Part shown: piece after piece, positions 47,518-55,831 of the stretch
Layout of the letters: every line of letters begins with the position of its first letter
How positions within the stretch are numbered: the first letter of the stretch is position 1
Assembly (NCBI GenBank): GCA_016714935.1
Contig: JADKBU010000009.1
Location: forward strand, 77,120 to 141,119
Length of the DNA: 64,000 nt
Source: Candidatus Accumulibacter propinquus
GTDB taxonomy: Bacteria; Pseudomonadota; Gammaproteobacteria; Burkholderiales; Rhodocyclaceae
Direction of reading: 5' to 3'
Made by a program: the position numbers and the translations under genes
The notes under the pieces: model-generated
Told to the model about the DNA's origin: nothing
What the model saw: the letters and a program-made list of their open reading frames with translations, nothing else
Database searches by the model: none

Positions 47518-49263
47518 TTAGCCGACGGACCCTGGTCGCCCGCGCGCACCCAGGGCTGTCAGATACTGCTGTTTTTCTTCGCTCGAAAGTCCGCTCACCC
47601 CAAGTTGCTGTACCTTCTCCTGCAGCACGGCAAAAACCCGCTTGTGCTCGCCTTCCAGCAACCGTTTGACCGCACCCTCGAACTCCGCGTCGATGCCCTC
47701 TTCGGCAAATGGCTGTTGCATTAGTTCAGCGGCTGCGGCACGCAGGATACCCTCGTACTCGCTACCCCGCAGCTTTTCGATCAGCGCCGGATAGGCCAGC
47801 ATCCGGACCCCGCCATCGCCAATCGTTTCGCATAACAGGCGCACCGCTCGCGCTTCCGTGGAGTTGCCGGGAAGCAGGTCGAGCGGCAAGCCGCCAGCCA
47901 ATTGCGGCTTCTGCAGCAAGAGGCGCAGCAAAGGCCGCAGCAGCGAAGGCGCTTGCCGCGGCGCCCGTGCCGGCGCCGGACGGGCAAGCGATTGCAGATC
48001 GCACAGGCGCTCCACCTCGGCTTGCGAAAAACCGCTGTTCTCGGCCAGCCGCTTGACCAGTTGCAACCTCAGCAGCGACGACTGCAGGCGCCCCAGCAGC
48101 GGCTTGGCGTCGGCCACCAGCCGGGCCCGACCTTCGGCACTATTGAGGTCGCAATGGCCGGCCAGTTCGCGCAACAGGAAGTCCGACAACGGGGTGGCCT
48201 GGGCGATCAGCCGCTGCAGGGCCTCGCCGCCGCGCTTGCGCACCAGACTGTCGGGGTCCTCACCCTCGGGGAGGAAAACAAAGGCGATGCTTTTCTGCTC
48301 GGTCAGGACTTCGAGACTGTTTTCCAGAGCCCGCCACGCGGCCTTGCGGCCAGCGGCGTCGCCATCGAAACAAAACACAATGCGCCCGGCCTGGCGCAAC
48401 AACTTTTGCACCTGCATGGTGGTGGTGGCCGTGCCCAGAGTCGCCACCGCATTGCCGATGCCGTGCTGCGCGAGGGCGACGACGTCCAGGTAACCCTCGA
48501 CGACGATCACCACATCCTGTGCCCGGATGGCGGCGCGCGCCTGCGGCAGGCCAAACACTTCGCGCCCCTTTTCGAACAACGGGGTCTCGGGCGAGTTCAG
48601 ATACTTCGGCTCGCCCTGGCCAAGCACGCGGCCGCCAAAGGCGATCACCTCGCCCATCTGGCTGACGATCGGGAACATCACCCGCTCGCGAAAGCGGTCG
48701 TAGAGGCGTCCGCGCTCATTGTTGATCACCAGTCCCGCAAGCTGCAGCTCGGAACTGCTGTAGTCGTCAAAAGCGGCAGCCAGGTTCTGCCATCCCTCGG
48801 GGGCATAACCGAGGCCAAAGCGGCGCGCGATCTCGCCGCTCACTCCGCGCTCCTTGAGGTAGCTGACCGCCCTTGCGGAGCCCTTGAGCTGTTCGTAGTA
48901 GAAGCGGGCAGCGCGCGCCATGATCTCGCCGAGTGCCTGCGATTTCTCGACGTGCTGCCCGGCAGCTCCGTGATCGTCGGGAACCTGCATGCCGGCACGG
49001 CCAGCCAGTTCCTTGATCGCATCGACAAAGCCGAGACCCGAATACTCCATGAGAAAGCCGATGGCATTGCCGTGCGCGCCGCAGCCAAAGCAGTGGTAGA
49101 ACTGCTTGCTTGGACTGACCGTAAAGGAGGGAGACTTCTCGCTGTGGAACGGGCAACAGGCGGCAAAGTTGGCCCCCGTCTTCTTGAGCGGAACGTAACC
49201 GTCGATCAGGTCGACCAGGTCGATGCGATAGAGCATTTCCTGGATGAAGGAGTCCGGGATCAT
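47518..49263 (-). CDS. dnaG: DNA primase
   Basis: Synthesises RNA primers at the replication fork. The 581-residue product has the zinc-binding domain (CCPFHSEKSPSF and YHCFGCGAHGNAIGFLM), the RNA polymerase core (ERVMFPIVSQMGEVIAFGGR, the Toprim acidic motif VVIVVEGYLDVVALAQHG, and FCFDGDAAGRKAAWRALE), and a C-terminal DnaB-interacting region that is less conserved. It lies 42 bases after yqeY and 52 bases before rpoD, the classical macromolecular-synthesis operon order. Confidence 0.96.
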   Translation of the reverse strand: MIPDSFIQEMLYRIDLVDLIDGYVPLKKTGANFAACCPFHSEKSPSFTVSPSKQFYHCFGCGAHGNAIGFLMEYSGLGFVDAIKELAGRAGMQVPDDHGAAGQHVEKSQALGEIMARAARFYYEQLKGSARAVSYLKERGVSGEIARRFGLGYAPEGWQNLAAAFDDYSSSELQLAGLVINNERGRLYDRFRERVMFPIVSQMGEVIAFGGRVLGQGEPKYLNSPETPLFEKGREVFGLPQARAAIRAQDVVIVVEGYLDVVALAQHGIGNAVATLGTATTTMQVQKLLRQAGRIVFCFDGDAAGRKAAWRALENSLEVLTEQKSIAFVFLPEGEDPDSLVRKRGGEALQRLIAQATPLSDFLLRELAGHCDLNSAEGRARLVADAKPLLGRLQSSLLRLQLVKRLAENSGFSQAEVERLCDLQSLARPAPARAPRQAPSLLRPLLRLLLQKPQLAGGLPLDLLPGNSTEARAVRLLCETIGDGGVRMLAYPALIEKLRGSEYEGILRAAAAELMQQPFAEEGIDAEFEGAVKRLLEGEHKRVFAVLQEKVQQLGVSGLSSEEKQQYLTALGARGRPGSVG

Positions 49264-49305
49264 CGAGCCCCTGGTGCCAGCAGCCGAGCGCTATGGCGCA
49301 GACGG

Positions 49306-49755
49306 TCAGACGCCAGTCAGTTGGGCTTTGACCAGGCGCGATGCTTCGCTCATGTCGACGCGGCCGGCCAGCCCCGTGCGCAGACAGGCCATCACCTTGC
49401 CCATGTCGCCAGGGCCGGTGGCCGCAGTCTCGGCGATGGCCTTGGCCACCGCGGCGGCAAGTTCCTCCGTCGACAGGCTGGCGGGGAGATAGGCGCTCAG
49501 CAACCGCAGCTCGAAGGTCTCGGCATCGACCAGATCGTTGCGCCCCGCCTGCGCAAATTGCGCGATCGAATCCCGACGCTGTTTGAGCATCCTGTCGATG
49601 ACGGAGATGATCGCTGCGTCATCGAGCGCGATGCGCTCGTCGACCTCCCGCTGCTTGATTGCCGCCGTCAGCAGACGCAAGGCGCCAAGCGTTTGTGCCG
49701 CGCGCGCGCGCATGGCTGCCTTGACGTCTTCGTTGATGCGTTCTTTGAGGGTCAT
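49306..49755 (-). CDS. GatB/YqeY domain-containing protein
   Basis: A 149-residue all-helical protein. The N-terminus is LKERINEDVKAAMRAR, followed by LGALRLLTAAIKQREVDER, FELRLLSAYLPASLSTEEL and GKVMACLRTGLAGRVDMSEAS, typical of YqeY. The domain is shared with GatB and binds tRNA in amidotransferases; free YqeY function is unclear. An AGGAAGGAG ribosome site precedes ATG 49755. It sits between rpsU and dnaG, a widespread arrangement. Confidence 0.93.
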   Translation of the reverse strand: MTLKERINEDVKAAMRARAAQTLGALRLLTAAIKQREVDERIALDDAAIISVIDRMLKQRRDSIAQFAQAGRNDLVDAETFELRLLSAYLPASLSTEELAAAVAKAIAETAATGPGDMGKVMACLRTGLAGRVDMSEASRLVKAQLTGV

Positions 49756-49822
49756 CGAGAGACTCCTTCCTGATTGACGGTGCCGCGAAGGTCACCACGA
49801 TAGCCGTTCCACAAACGCCAAC

Positions 49823-49848
49823 AGCCGCCCATCTTCAGACAGGCGGCT
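49823..49848 (-). terminator. possible attenuator hairpin between rpsU and yqeY
   Basis: An AGCCGCC/GGCGGCT stem lies in the 116-base gap after rpsU on the minus strand. There is no long T run, so it may be a partial terminator or processing site, as known between rpsU and dnaG in E. coli. Confidence 0.4.
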
Positions 49849-49871
49849 GCCCAGGCAACGGCAAACCGGTG

Positions 49872-50084
49872 TTAATACAGTTTTGGAGGCAGGGTCTGGC
49901 TGCGCATCCGCTTGTGATGGCGCTTGACCGCGGCGGCCAGCTTGCGCTTGCGCTCGGCGGTGGGCTTCTCGTAGAACTCGCGAGCTCTCAGTTCGGTCAA
50001 CAGACCGGTTTTCTCAACGGTGCGTTTGAAACGGCGGATCGCAACTTCGAACGGCTCATTTTCCTTGACGCGAATGGCAGGCAT
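49872..50084 (-). CDS. rpsU: 30S ribosomal protein S21
   Basis: A 70-residue basic protein ([60 protein letters not shown]) identical in layout to bacterial S21, which helps initiation near the anti-Shine-Dalgarno end of 16S rRNA. GGGAAGAG precedes ATG 50084. It is the first gene of the rpsU-yqeY-dnaG-rpoD operon. A TATAAT lies about 50 bases upstream. Confidence 0.97.
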   Translation of the reverse strand: MPAIRVKENEPFEVAIRRFKRTVEKTGLLTELRAREFYEKPTAERKRKLAAAVKRHHKRMRSQTLPPKLY

Positions 50085-50132
50085 CGGCTCTTCCCAAGTT
50101 CAAAAAAATATCACAGTGCAGATTAGCCGCGC

Positions 50133-50138
50133 ATTATA
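50133..50138 (-). promoter_or_regulatory. likely -10 element of the rpsU operon promoter
   Basis: TATAAT on the minus strand, 49 bases upstream of the rpsU start. The -35 region at the right distance (TAGGAA) is poor, so the promoter call rests mainly on the perfect -10 box and the position. Confidence 0.4.
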
Positions 50139-50251
50139 AACCCAGTTTCGGCAGAATTCCTAGAGCGTTTTTGACAAGTGCGTTGTAGAAGCGCAGTTGC
50201 CGCCGCGTCCCGACGTAGCGGGCACGGCCAGATCGAGAAGGGCCCGCCGGC

Positions 50252-50689
50252 TCAGGCCGCGAGTTTCCTTTTCAGTACCCGCAGCAGCCAGCCGATTCCC
50301 GGGAACCCGGCGTAGAGCTCTTCCGCGGCATCCCAGTAGTCGCGATGCCAGACGACCTTGCCCTGCGCGTCGAATCTGAGGTGCGACGCACCCCGAATCA
50401 CCCGCGCCGGACCCTGCGCCGACGAGGTCTTGCGGCGGTAATGCAGTTCCCATACCAGCAGCGCGCCGTTCTCGGCGACCACGCTCTCAAGAACGACGAA
50501 GCGCGGTTCAGCAACCTGACTGAACATGTGCGCGAAAATGCGCTGGATCGGCTCCAGACCGCGCACCTCGTTGAACGGATCCTTGAAATACGCATCACTC
50601 GCGTAGTACTCGGGAAAACGGGCCACCGCTTCCGGGCACAAGCCCTCGAAGAAGGCCACCAGGGCGCGAACGGCAGGCGCATTGCTCAT
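50252..50689 (-). CDS. SnoaL/nuclear transport factor 2-like protein
   Basis: A roughly 145-residue cone-shaped alpha+beta protein of the SnoaL/NTF2-like superfamily: VRALVAFFEGLCPEAVARFPEYYASDAYFKDPFNEVRG, FAHMF, ALLVWELHYRR and HLRFDAQGKVVWHRDYWDAAEELY. It may bind or isomerise a small lipid-like ligand. It is the last gene of the lipid/stress cluster. The start is uncertain: ATG at 50689 leaves 13 bases after the SDR stop; an in-frame GTG at 50710 would overlap the SDR gene. Homologues accompany cfa and DUF1365 genes in other proteobacteria. Confidence 0.85.
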   Translation of the reverse strand: MSNAPAVRALVAFFEGLCPEAVARFPEYYASDAYFKDPFNEVRGLEPIQRIFAHMFSQVAEPRFVVLESVVAENGALLVWELHYRRKTSSAQGPARVIRGASHLRFDAQGKVVWHRDYWDAAEELYAGFPGIGWLLRVLKRKLAA

Positions 50690-50702
50690 TGCGGGCGGCT
50701 GC

Positions 50703-51473
50703 TCATGCACCGCTGAGAAAGCGAACCAGCGGGAAGTAGAGGCGGTACGGCAGATGCGCGAGCAGTTTCATCACCCGCGTGAAACGCTTCGGATAGTGGA
50801 TTTCGAAAGCGCTCCCGGCAAAACCGTCGATCGTCGCCAGTGCCGCCTGTTCGGCGGTGAGCAGCGCCGGCATCGCGAAATCGTTCTGCGCGGTCAGCGG
50901 CGTGGCGACGAAACCTGGATTGATCACCCGCACGCCGATTCCTTTCGGCCGCAGATCGAGATAGAGCGCCTCGGCAAAATTGATCAGCGCCGCCTTCGTC
51001 GGGCCATAGATCAGCGACTTCGGCAAGCCGCGATAACCGGCGACACTGGCCACGAAACCAATCTGGCCGTTACCCTGCCGCAACAGTTGCGGCACCACAC
51101 AAGCCGCGAAGGAAATGGCACCGACGAGGTTGACCTCGATCATCCGGCGGGCTTTGGCCATATCGAGCTCCCAGGCGCGCATGGGCACATAGTCACCGGC
51201 CACGTACAACGCGACATCGACACCGCCCCACTCTGCGAGCAAGGCGTCCCAGGCGGCGTGCAGGCTCTCAGCGTCGGCGGCATCGCAGGGCAGCACCAAC
51301 GCCCGCCCGCCTCCGGCCGCGGCAACCTCCGCCAGGCGAACCGCGCTGCGCGCCGACAGCGCCACGCGTGCGCCGCGCGCCAGCAGCAAACCGGCGAGCG
51401 CCGCACCGATGCCCGTCGAAGCCCCGAGCAGCCAGACGCGTTGATCCGACCAGTCGGCAATGCGTGGATTCAT
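50703..51473 (-). CDS. short-chain dehydrogenase/reductase
   Basis: A 256-residue classical SDR with the cofactor motif VWLLGASTGIGAALAG, the structural VALYVAGDY, the catalytic Ser in FVASVAGYRG and the YXXXK pair in YGPTKAALINFAEAL. PGFVATPLT follows. The C-terminal LLAHLPYRLYFPLVRFL is hydrophobic and may associate with membrane. Substrate unknown; a membrane-lipid or oxidised-lipid substrate is inferred from the cfa cluster. It lies four bases after DUF3833. Confidence 0.9.
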   Translation of the reverse strand: MNPRIADWSDQRVWLLGASTGIGAALAGLLLARGARVALSARSAVRLAEVAAAGGGRALVLPCDAADAESLHAAWDALLAEWGGVDVALYVAGDYVPMRAWELDMAKARRMIEVNLVGAISFAACVVPQLLRQGNGQIGFVASVAGYRGLPKSLIYGPTKAALINFAEALYLDLRPKGIGVRVINPGFVATPLTAQNDFAMPALLTAEQAALATIDGFAGSAFEIHYPKRFTRVMKLLAHLPYRLYFPLVRFLSGA

Positions 51474-51477
51474 CGCT

Positions 51478-52020
51478 TCAGCGCCTGGTGAAACTCAGCG
51501 TCACGTCGCCGAGATGGAAGCCGAACTTGCGCATCGCCGAGCGGTTGAGCATCACCTTGTCGTCGATCAGATACATCCAGTCGTCGAAGTCGACGTTCCA
51601 GACCCGGCCGTCGACCGGCAGGGCGAGCACGTAGCGCCAGCGCAGCGCGTTGCCGGCGGCCTCGCCCTGCGCCTCGCCGACGACGTCGTCGGCACGGCCG
51701 ACGTAGCGTGACGCATCAACGCGGGTGATCGTCCACACCCGCCGCGACGTCGTGCCGTCCGACCACGAGAAGTTCTCGTCGAGCGTCCCGACATCGACGC
51801 CGTCACGTTTTTCCCAGGTAGCGTCGATGACGACATGAAAGCGCTTGATCACTTCGCCCGAGCGATCCTGGAATATTCCCCAGCCATCGATCGTGCCGTT
51901 GAAATAGCGCGCCAGATCGAGTACCGGCTGTTCAGCCCGGTAACGCTCGACCGGTGTGCCGGCGCAACCACCGAGACCGAGGATTCCGCAAGCGAAGCAG
52001 GTCAGCCACAGGGTTTTCAT
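51478..52020 (-). CDS. DUF3833 lipoprotein
   Basis: A 180-residue protein with a lipoprotein signal (CFACGILGLGGC, lipobox LGGC) and the DUF3833 pattern (LARYFNGTIDGWGIFQDRSGEVIKRF, TLDENFSWSDG, WTITR, GRADDVVGEAQGEAAGNAL, LIDDKVMLNRSAM). The ATG overlaps the MFS stop as ATGA. It is predicted to be outer- or inner-membrane anchored, facing the periplasm. Its family regularly occurs with cfa, DUF1365 and SDR genes; function unknown. Confidence 0.9.
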   Translation of the reverse strand: MKTLWLTCFACGILGLGGCAGTPVERYRAEQPVLDLARYFNGTIDGWGIFQDRSGEVIKRFHVVIDATWEKRDGVDVGTLDENFSWSDGTTSRRVWTITRVDASRYVGRADDVVGEAQGEAAGNALRWRYVLALPVDGRVWNVDFDDWMYLIDDKVMLNRSAMRKFGFHLGDVTLSFTRR

Positions 52021-53291
52021 CAGGAGACCTCCAGCGTGCGGCGCCAGCGCCACGCGAGCACTGCGGCGGCGGACTTGAAGAGCAGAGGCAGCAGGCAGTA
52101 GACGGCGGCAAGACCGGCCGTCGCTCCGCCCTCACCCGGCCGATAGCCGACCAGATCGAGCAAGGGCAGGGACAGGCCGGCGGCCAGCGCCAGATTGAGC
52201 TTGGCGACCAGGTTCCACCAGCCGAAATACGCGCCGGCCTGCGCTGCGCCGCCGCCTTGCTCGCCGCCGCCCGCCGGACGTTCGCAAAGGTCGGCGAGCA
52301 AGGCCGCCGGCAGCGTCAGGTCGGCGCCCAGCGCCGCCCCCGAAAGCAGGCAGACGACGGCGAACGGCCAGACGTCGCCGGCCGTCAATCCCCAGGCCCA
52401 GACGAACGCGGCGACAGCGACGAACATCGAGATGACCCAGGTGCGTACGCGACCGAAACGCCTGGCCAGGACAACCCACAGCGGCAGGAACACGACGCCG
52501 CTGACGAAGTAGAGCGCGAGAAAGGCCCCGCTCCAGGCCTCGGCCCGCAGCACGTCGGCGACATAGAACAGAACCAGCGTCGCCGGCAAGGCCGCGGCGA
52601 TGCCATTGACCACGAAGACCGCCAGCAGCCGGCGAAAACGGCCATCGTCAAGGACGCTGCGCAAGGCGCTGAACAGCCCGCCGCTGGCCGGCAGGCGCTC
52701 GACCGCGGAGGGGGTGCCGAATATCGTCCAGCTCGCCAGCAGCAGCAACAGCCAGGGGAAGATCTGCGCCAGCCCGGAAAGTCCCTGCGACAAATCCTGC
52801 GACAGCAGCCCCGGAAGCGCGGCTGCGAGGACCACACCCAGCAGGCCGAAACCTTCGCGACTGGCGGTCAGGCGGGTACGCTCGCCGGCATCGCGCCCCA
52901 GTTCCGCGCCCCAGGCCTGGTAGGCGACGCTGGCCAGCGAGAATCCGAAGTAGGTGCAAAACATGGAGGCGAGCAGCCACAGCGGCACCGCCACGGCCGG
53001 CGGCTGCAGCAGCGCCAGCATGCCCAGCGCCAGGCACGGCAGTGCCAGCAGGATCAGCCGCCGGCGGCTCGCCGTCCGGTCGCTCCAGCCGCCGAGCAGC
53101 GGATCGAGGCCGGCGTCGAGCAGGCGCGCTGCGAGCAGCAGTGCGCCGAGCAGGCTCAGGCTCATGCCCGCTGATTCGGCGTACAGCCGCGGCACGTGAA
53201 CATAAACCGGCAGTGCCGCCATGGCCAGCGGCAGGCCGAGCGCACCGTAGGCGAGCAACTGTCGATGCGGCAGCGCCCGCGTGGCGGTCAT
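52020..53291 (-). CDS. MFS/GPH-type transporter
   Basis: A 423-residue polytopic membrane protein with about 12 helices. The N-terminus (LLAYGALGLPLAMAALPVYVHVPRLYAE) and the loop after helix 2 (LDAGLDPLLGGWSDRT) fit the MelB/GPH branch of the major facilitator superfamily. Substrate is unknown; position inside the cfa cluster suggests a lipid precursor or lipid-modification role. ATG at 53291 has GGAG suitably upstream and starts two bases after the preceding stop. It overlaps DUF3833 by ATGA. Confidence 0.88.
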   Translation of the reverse strand: MTATRALPHRQLLAYGALGLPLAMAALPVYVHVPRLYAESAGMSLSLLGALLLAARLLDAGLDPLLGGWSDRTASRRRLILLALPCLALGMLALLQPPAVAVPLWLLASMFCTYFGFSLASVAYQAWGAELGRDAGERTRLTASREGFGLLGVVLAAALPGLLSQDLSQGLSGLAQIFPWLLLLLASWTIFGTPSAVERLPASGGLFSALRSVLDDGRFRRLLAVFVVNGIAAALPATLVLFYVADVLRAEAWSGAFLALYFVSGVVFLPLWVVLARRFGRVRTWVISMFVAVAAFVWAWGLTAGDVWPFAVVCLLSGAALGADLTLPAALLADLCERPAGGGEQGGGAAQAGAYFGWWNLVAKLNLALAAGLSLPLLDLVGYRPGEGGATAGLAAVYCLLPLLFKSAAAVLAWRWRRTLEVS

Positions 53292-53293
53292 GA

Positions 53294-53821
53294 TCAAGAC
53301 TCCGGGCGCTTGAGGAGTGCCGCGCGCAGGCTCGGACTACGGCTGCGGGGGTCGAGCCAGATGCCGAAGAACAGGCGCGCGAACTCGGCATCCACCACTT
53401 CGCCGGTCGCCCGGCCACGGTGATAGAACGCCGCGCCACGTCCCGGATAGTGCACACCGACGATGCTGTCGCCCTCCTTCACTTCGGGAAAGACGCGCCG
53501 CAGCTCAGGCTCCCAGCGCTGCAACTGCGCTTCACTGGCGCCGAGACGGCGCATTTCGTCGACGCTGGTCTGCACCAGGCGTTCGCGCGGGATGTCGCGC
53601 AGGTAGTCGAGCTGCAACGCCGAGGTGGCACCGGTGGCCGGGGTCGTCGTCGGCGCACCGGCGACCCACAGCGTCGCGCGATAGATCGGAAAGCCGAGCC
53701 AGCTCATTTCGCCGCTTCCCCACTGCCGCCAGGTAGCTTCCGACTGCCGCACCGCGTCCGGCAGGGCCTGCGCCAGGCCACTGCAGGCCCAGAGCAGCAG
53801 CGCCATCAGAGAGGTTTTCAT
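53294..53821 (-). CDS. chalcone-isomerase-like periplasmic protein
   Basis: A 175-residue protein with a signal peptide (MKTSLMALLLWACSGLAQA) and the chalcone-isomerase-like fold pattern: GSGEMSWLGFPIYRATLWV, ALQLDYLRDIPRERLVQTSVDEMRRLG, GVHYPGRGAAFYHRGRATGEV and FARLFFGIWLDPRS. The fold binds fatty acids or flavonoids; enzymatic isomerase activity is not assumed in bacteria. The ATG overlaps the cfa stop as ATGA. Confidence 0.88.
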   Translation of the reverse strand: MKTSLMALLLWACSGLAQALPDAVRQSEATWRQWGSGEMSWLGFPIYRATLWVAGAPTTTPATGATSALQLDYLRDIPRERLVQTSVDEMRRLGASEAQLQRWEPELRRVFPEVKEGDSIVGVHYPGRGAAFYHRGRATGEVVDAEFARLFFGIWLDPRSRSPSLRAALLKRPES

Positions 53822-55048
53822 CAGGCGTGTGCCAGTTCGAACTGCACCACGTCGGTACAACCGCTGTTGAAGCCGGCCTGGCAATACGCCAGATAGAAGC
53901 GCCACAGACGACGAAAACGCTCGTCGAAACCCTGCGCCTCGATTGCCGGCCAATGCCGTTCGAAGTTGCCGGACCATTCGGCCAGCGTGCGCGCATAGTC
54001 GCGACCGAAGGCAAACACGTCGCGCACCACCAGCCCAGCCCGGGCCGCCTGCTGGAAGACAACCGACGGACTCGGCAGCATGCCGCCAGGAAAGATGTGT
54101 TGCTGGACGAAATCCGTCCCCTGACGGTAACGCGCGAACAGGTCGTCACGAATCGTGATCACCTGCACGATCGCCCGCCCGCCAGGTGCCAACAACCGCT
54201 GCAGGGTCGCGAAGTAAGTCGGCCACCAGCGTTCGCCGACCGCTTCCAACATCTCGATCGAAACGATATGGTCGAACTGCTCCCCGGCCAGGTCGCGATA
54301 GTCGCGCAACTCCAGGGTCACCTGCCGTTCGAGGCCGGCGATCTGCATGCGCTCGCGCGCAAATTCCAGTTGCGCCGGCGAGAGCGTCAGGCCGACGACC
54401 TCGAGGCCGGCCTCGCGCGCCGCGGTTTCGGCAAAGCCGCCCCAGCCACAGCCGATCTCGAGCACGCGCTGGCCCTGGCCGGGAATTCAGGCGCTGCAGA
54501 ATGCGCCGGTACTTGGCGAGTTGCGCCGCGGCCATCGAACACGGCGCATCGCTCGAGTACAGCGCGCTCGAATAGCTCATCGTCGGGTCCAGCCATTGCC
54601 GGTAGAAGTCGTTGCCAAGGTCGTAGTGCGCCATGATGTTGCGGCGCGATCCGGCGCGCGTGTTGGCATTGAACCAGTGACGCAGGCGCGCCGACAGCAG
54701 GCCCCACCATTGACCATAAACCGCCTGCGCCAGGCTCTCGCGATTGTTCGCCAGCAGGGTGAGCAGCGCGCTGAGATCCGGGCTGTGCCAGTCGCCGGCG
54801 ATCCAGGCCTCGGCGAAGCCGACATCGCCACGTTCCAGAACGCGTTCGAACATCGACCAGTCAGCGACCTCGAGTGTCGCCGCAGCGTGCCCGACCTGGC
54901 CGAAGCGCTGCAGCGAGCCGTCGGGCAGGCAAATTTCCAGAGATCCGTGTTCGATTCGTTCCAGCAGCGCCAGTACCGCCCCGGCGCTGCGCGGCGTGCG
55001 CGCCTGGCGCCGGCCGGAAGGGAAGGGAAAGGGTTGATTCCATGGCAT
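53821..55048 (-). pseudogene. cfa: cyclopropane-fatty-acyl-phospholipid synthase-like methyltransferase, frameshifted
   Basis: SAM-dependent methyltransferase that modifies unsaturated acyl chains in membrane phospholipids. The N-terminal part (residues 1-190) has the CFA marks FAEAWIAGDWHSPDL, NIMAHYDLGNDFYRQWLDPTMSYSSALY. The SAM-binding domain (RVLEIGCGWGGFAETAAREAGLEVVGLTLSPAQ) continues in a different frame. The change falls at 54484-54490, between LQRLN and IPGQGQRV, and one extra base (or two missing) explains it; the span is 3n+1. The C-terminal part is intact to the stop at 53821. The start directly abuts the DUF1365 stop. Both halves are well conserved, so recent mutation or sequencing error is likely. 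Confidence 0.9.
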
Positions 55049-55831
55049 TCATCGGGTCGTCTCCTCAAGTGGAGGTGCAGGCTTGCGAAAGAAGGGGACG
55101 CGTTTGCGCCACAGCTTCAGGGCCTGCCAGTGAATGCGCAGGATGACGCCGAGGGTCAGCAGCGGGAAGCGGACAAAGGCCTTGAGCAAGGGCCCGCTGG
55201 CCAATGGCTCGGCGTTCCCGGAGATCGCGGTATGCAGCAGGTCGCCCGCGGCGTCGCCGTGATCGATGCGCGCCAGCCGCCAGGTGGCGTTGCCGTCTTC
55301 CCCGGCGCGCGCGTGAAAGCGGAAGCGGTAGTGGCCGGCAACGGCCATGAACGGGGAAACATGGAAGACCTTGCTGCGCTCCAGCGTCTCGCCGTCGCGG
55401 ATCGGCCGGCCGTCGGCATGCGTCAGCAGGTAGTTGTGGCGCTCACCGAAGGTATTGTTCACCTCGGCGAGGACGGCGAGCAGGTTCCCCGCACGGTCGT
55501 GGCAGAACCACAGGCTGATCGGGTTGAAAACGAAACCGAGAACGCGCGGAAAACACTGCAGCCAGACTTCGCCATCGGCGCGTACGCCTTCCTGTTCCAG
55601 CAGAGCGCGTATCCAGGGCAGCGGATGCGAGCCGTCACGGGCACCGTGGTCGGCGAAGTGGAAGCTGAACAGATTCCAGCGATTGACCGAGAACAGCGCA
55701 CTTGCCGAGCAGGCGACGCCGGAGAGCGGCAACAGGCAGAAGTACACCGGATAGACGAAGCGATTGGCAGCCGGCCGCACGCGGCGGTGCATCACCTGCC
55801 CGAAGAAGAGGCGAGCCGCCGTCGCGTTCAT
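55049..55831 (-). CDS. DUF1365 domain-containing protein
   Basis: A 260-residue protein with the DUF1365 blocks: LFFGQVMHRRVRPAANRFVYPVYFCLLPL, WNLFSFHFADHGARDG, VLGFVFNPISLWFCHD, VNNTFGERHNYLL and KVFHVSPFMAVAGHYRFRF. It is usually encoded between a COG2907 oxidoreductase and a cfa-type methyltransferase and is implicated in unusual fatty-acid modification, but its chemistry is unknown. ATG at 55831 is chosen; the longer reading upstream overlaps the oxidoreductase. The stop TGA is directly followed by the cfa ATG. Confidence 0.9.
   Translation of the reverse strand: MNATAARLFFGQVMHRRVRPAANRFVYPVYFCLLPLSGVACSASALFSVNRWNLFSFHFADHGARDGSHPLPWIRALLEQEGVRADGEVWLQCFPRVLGFVFNPISLWFCHDRAGNLLAVLAEVNNTFGERHNYLLTHADGRPIRDGETLERSKVFHVSPFMAVAGHYRFRFHARAGEDGNATWRLARIDHGDAAGDLLHTAISGNAEPLASGPLLKAFVRFPLLTLGVILRIHWQALKLWRKRVPFFRKPAPPLEETTR

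Noticed and set aside
47902..49773. 623-codon plus-strand open frame
   Set aside because: Antisense to dnaG and yqeY, which carry unmistakable motifs.
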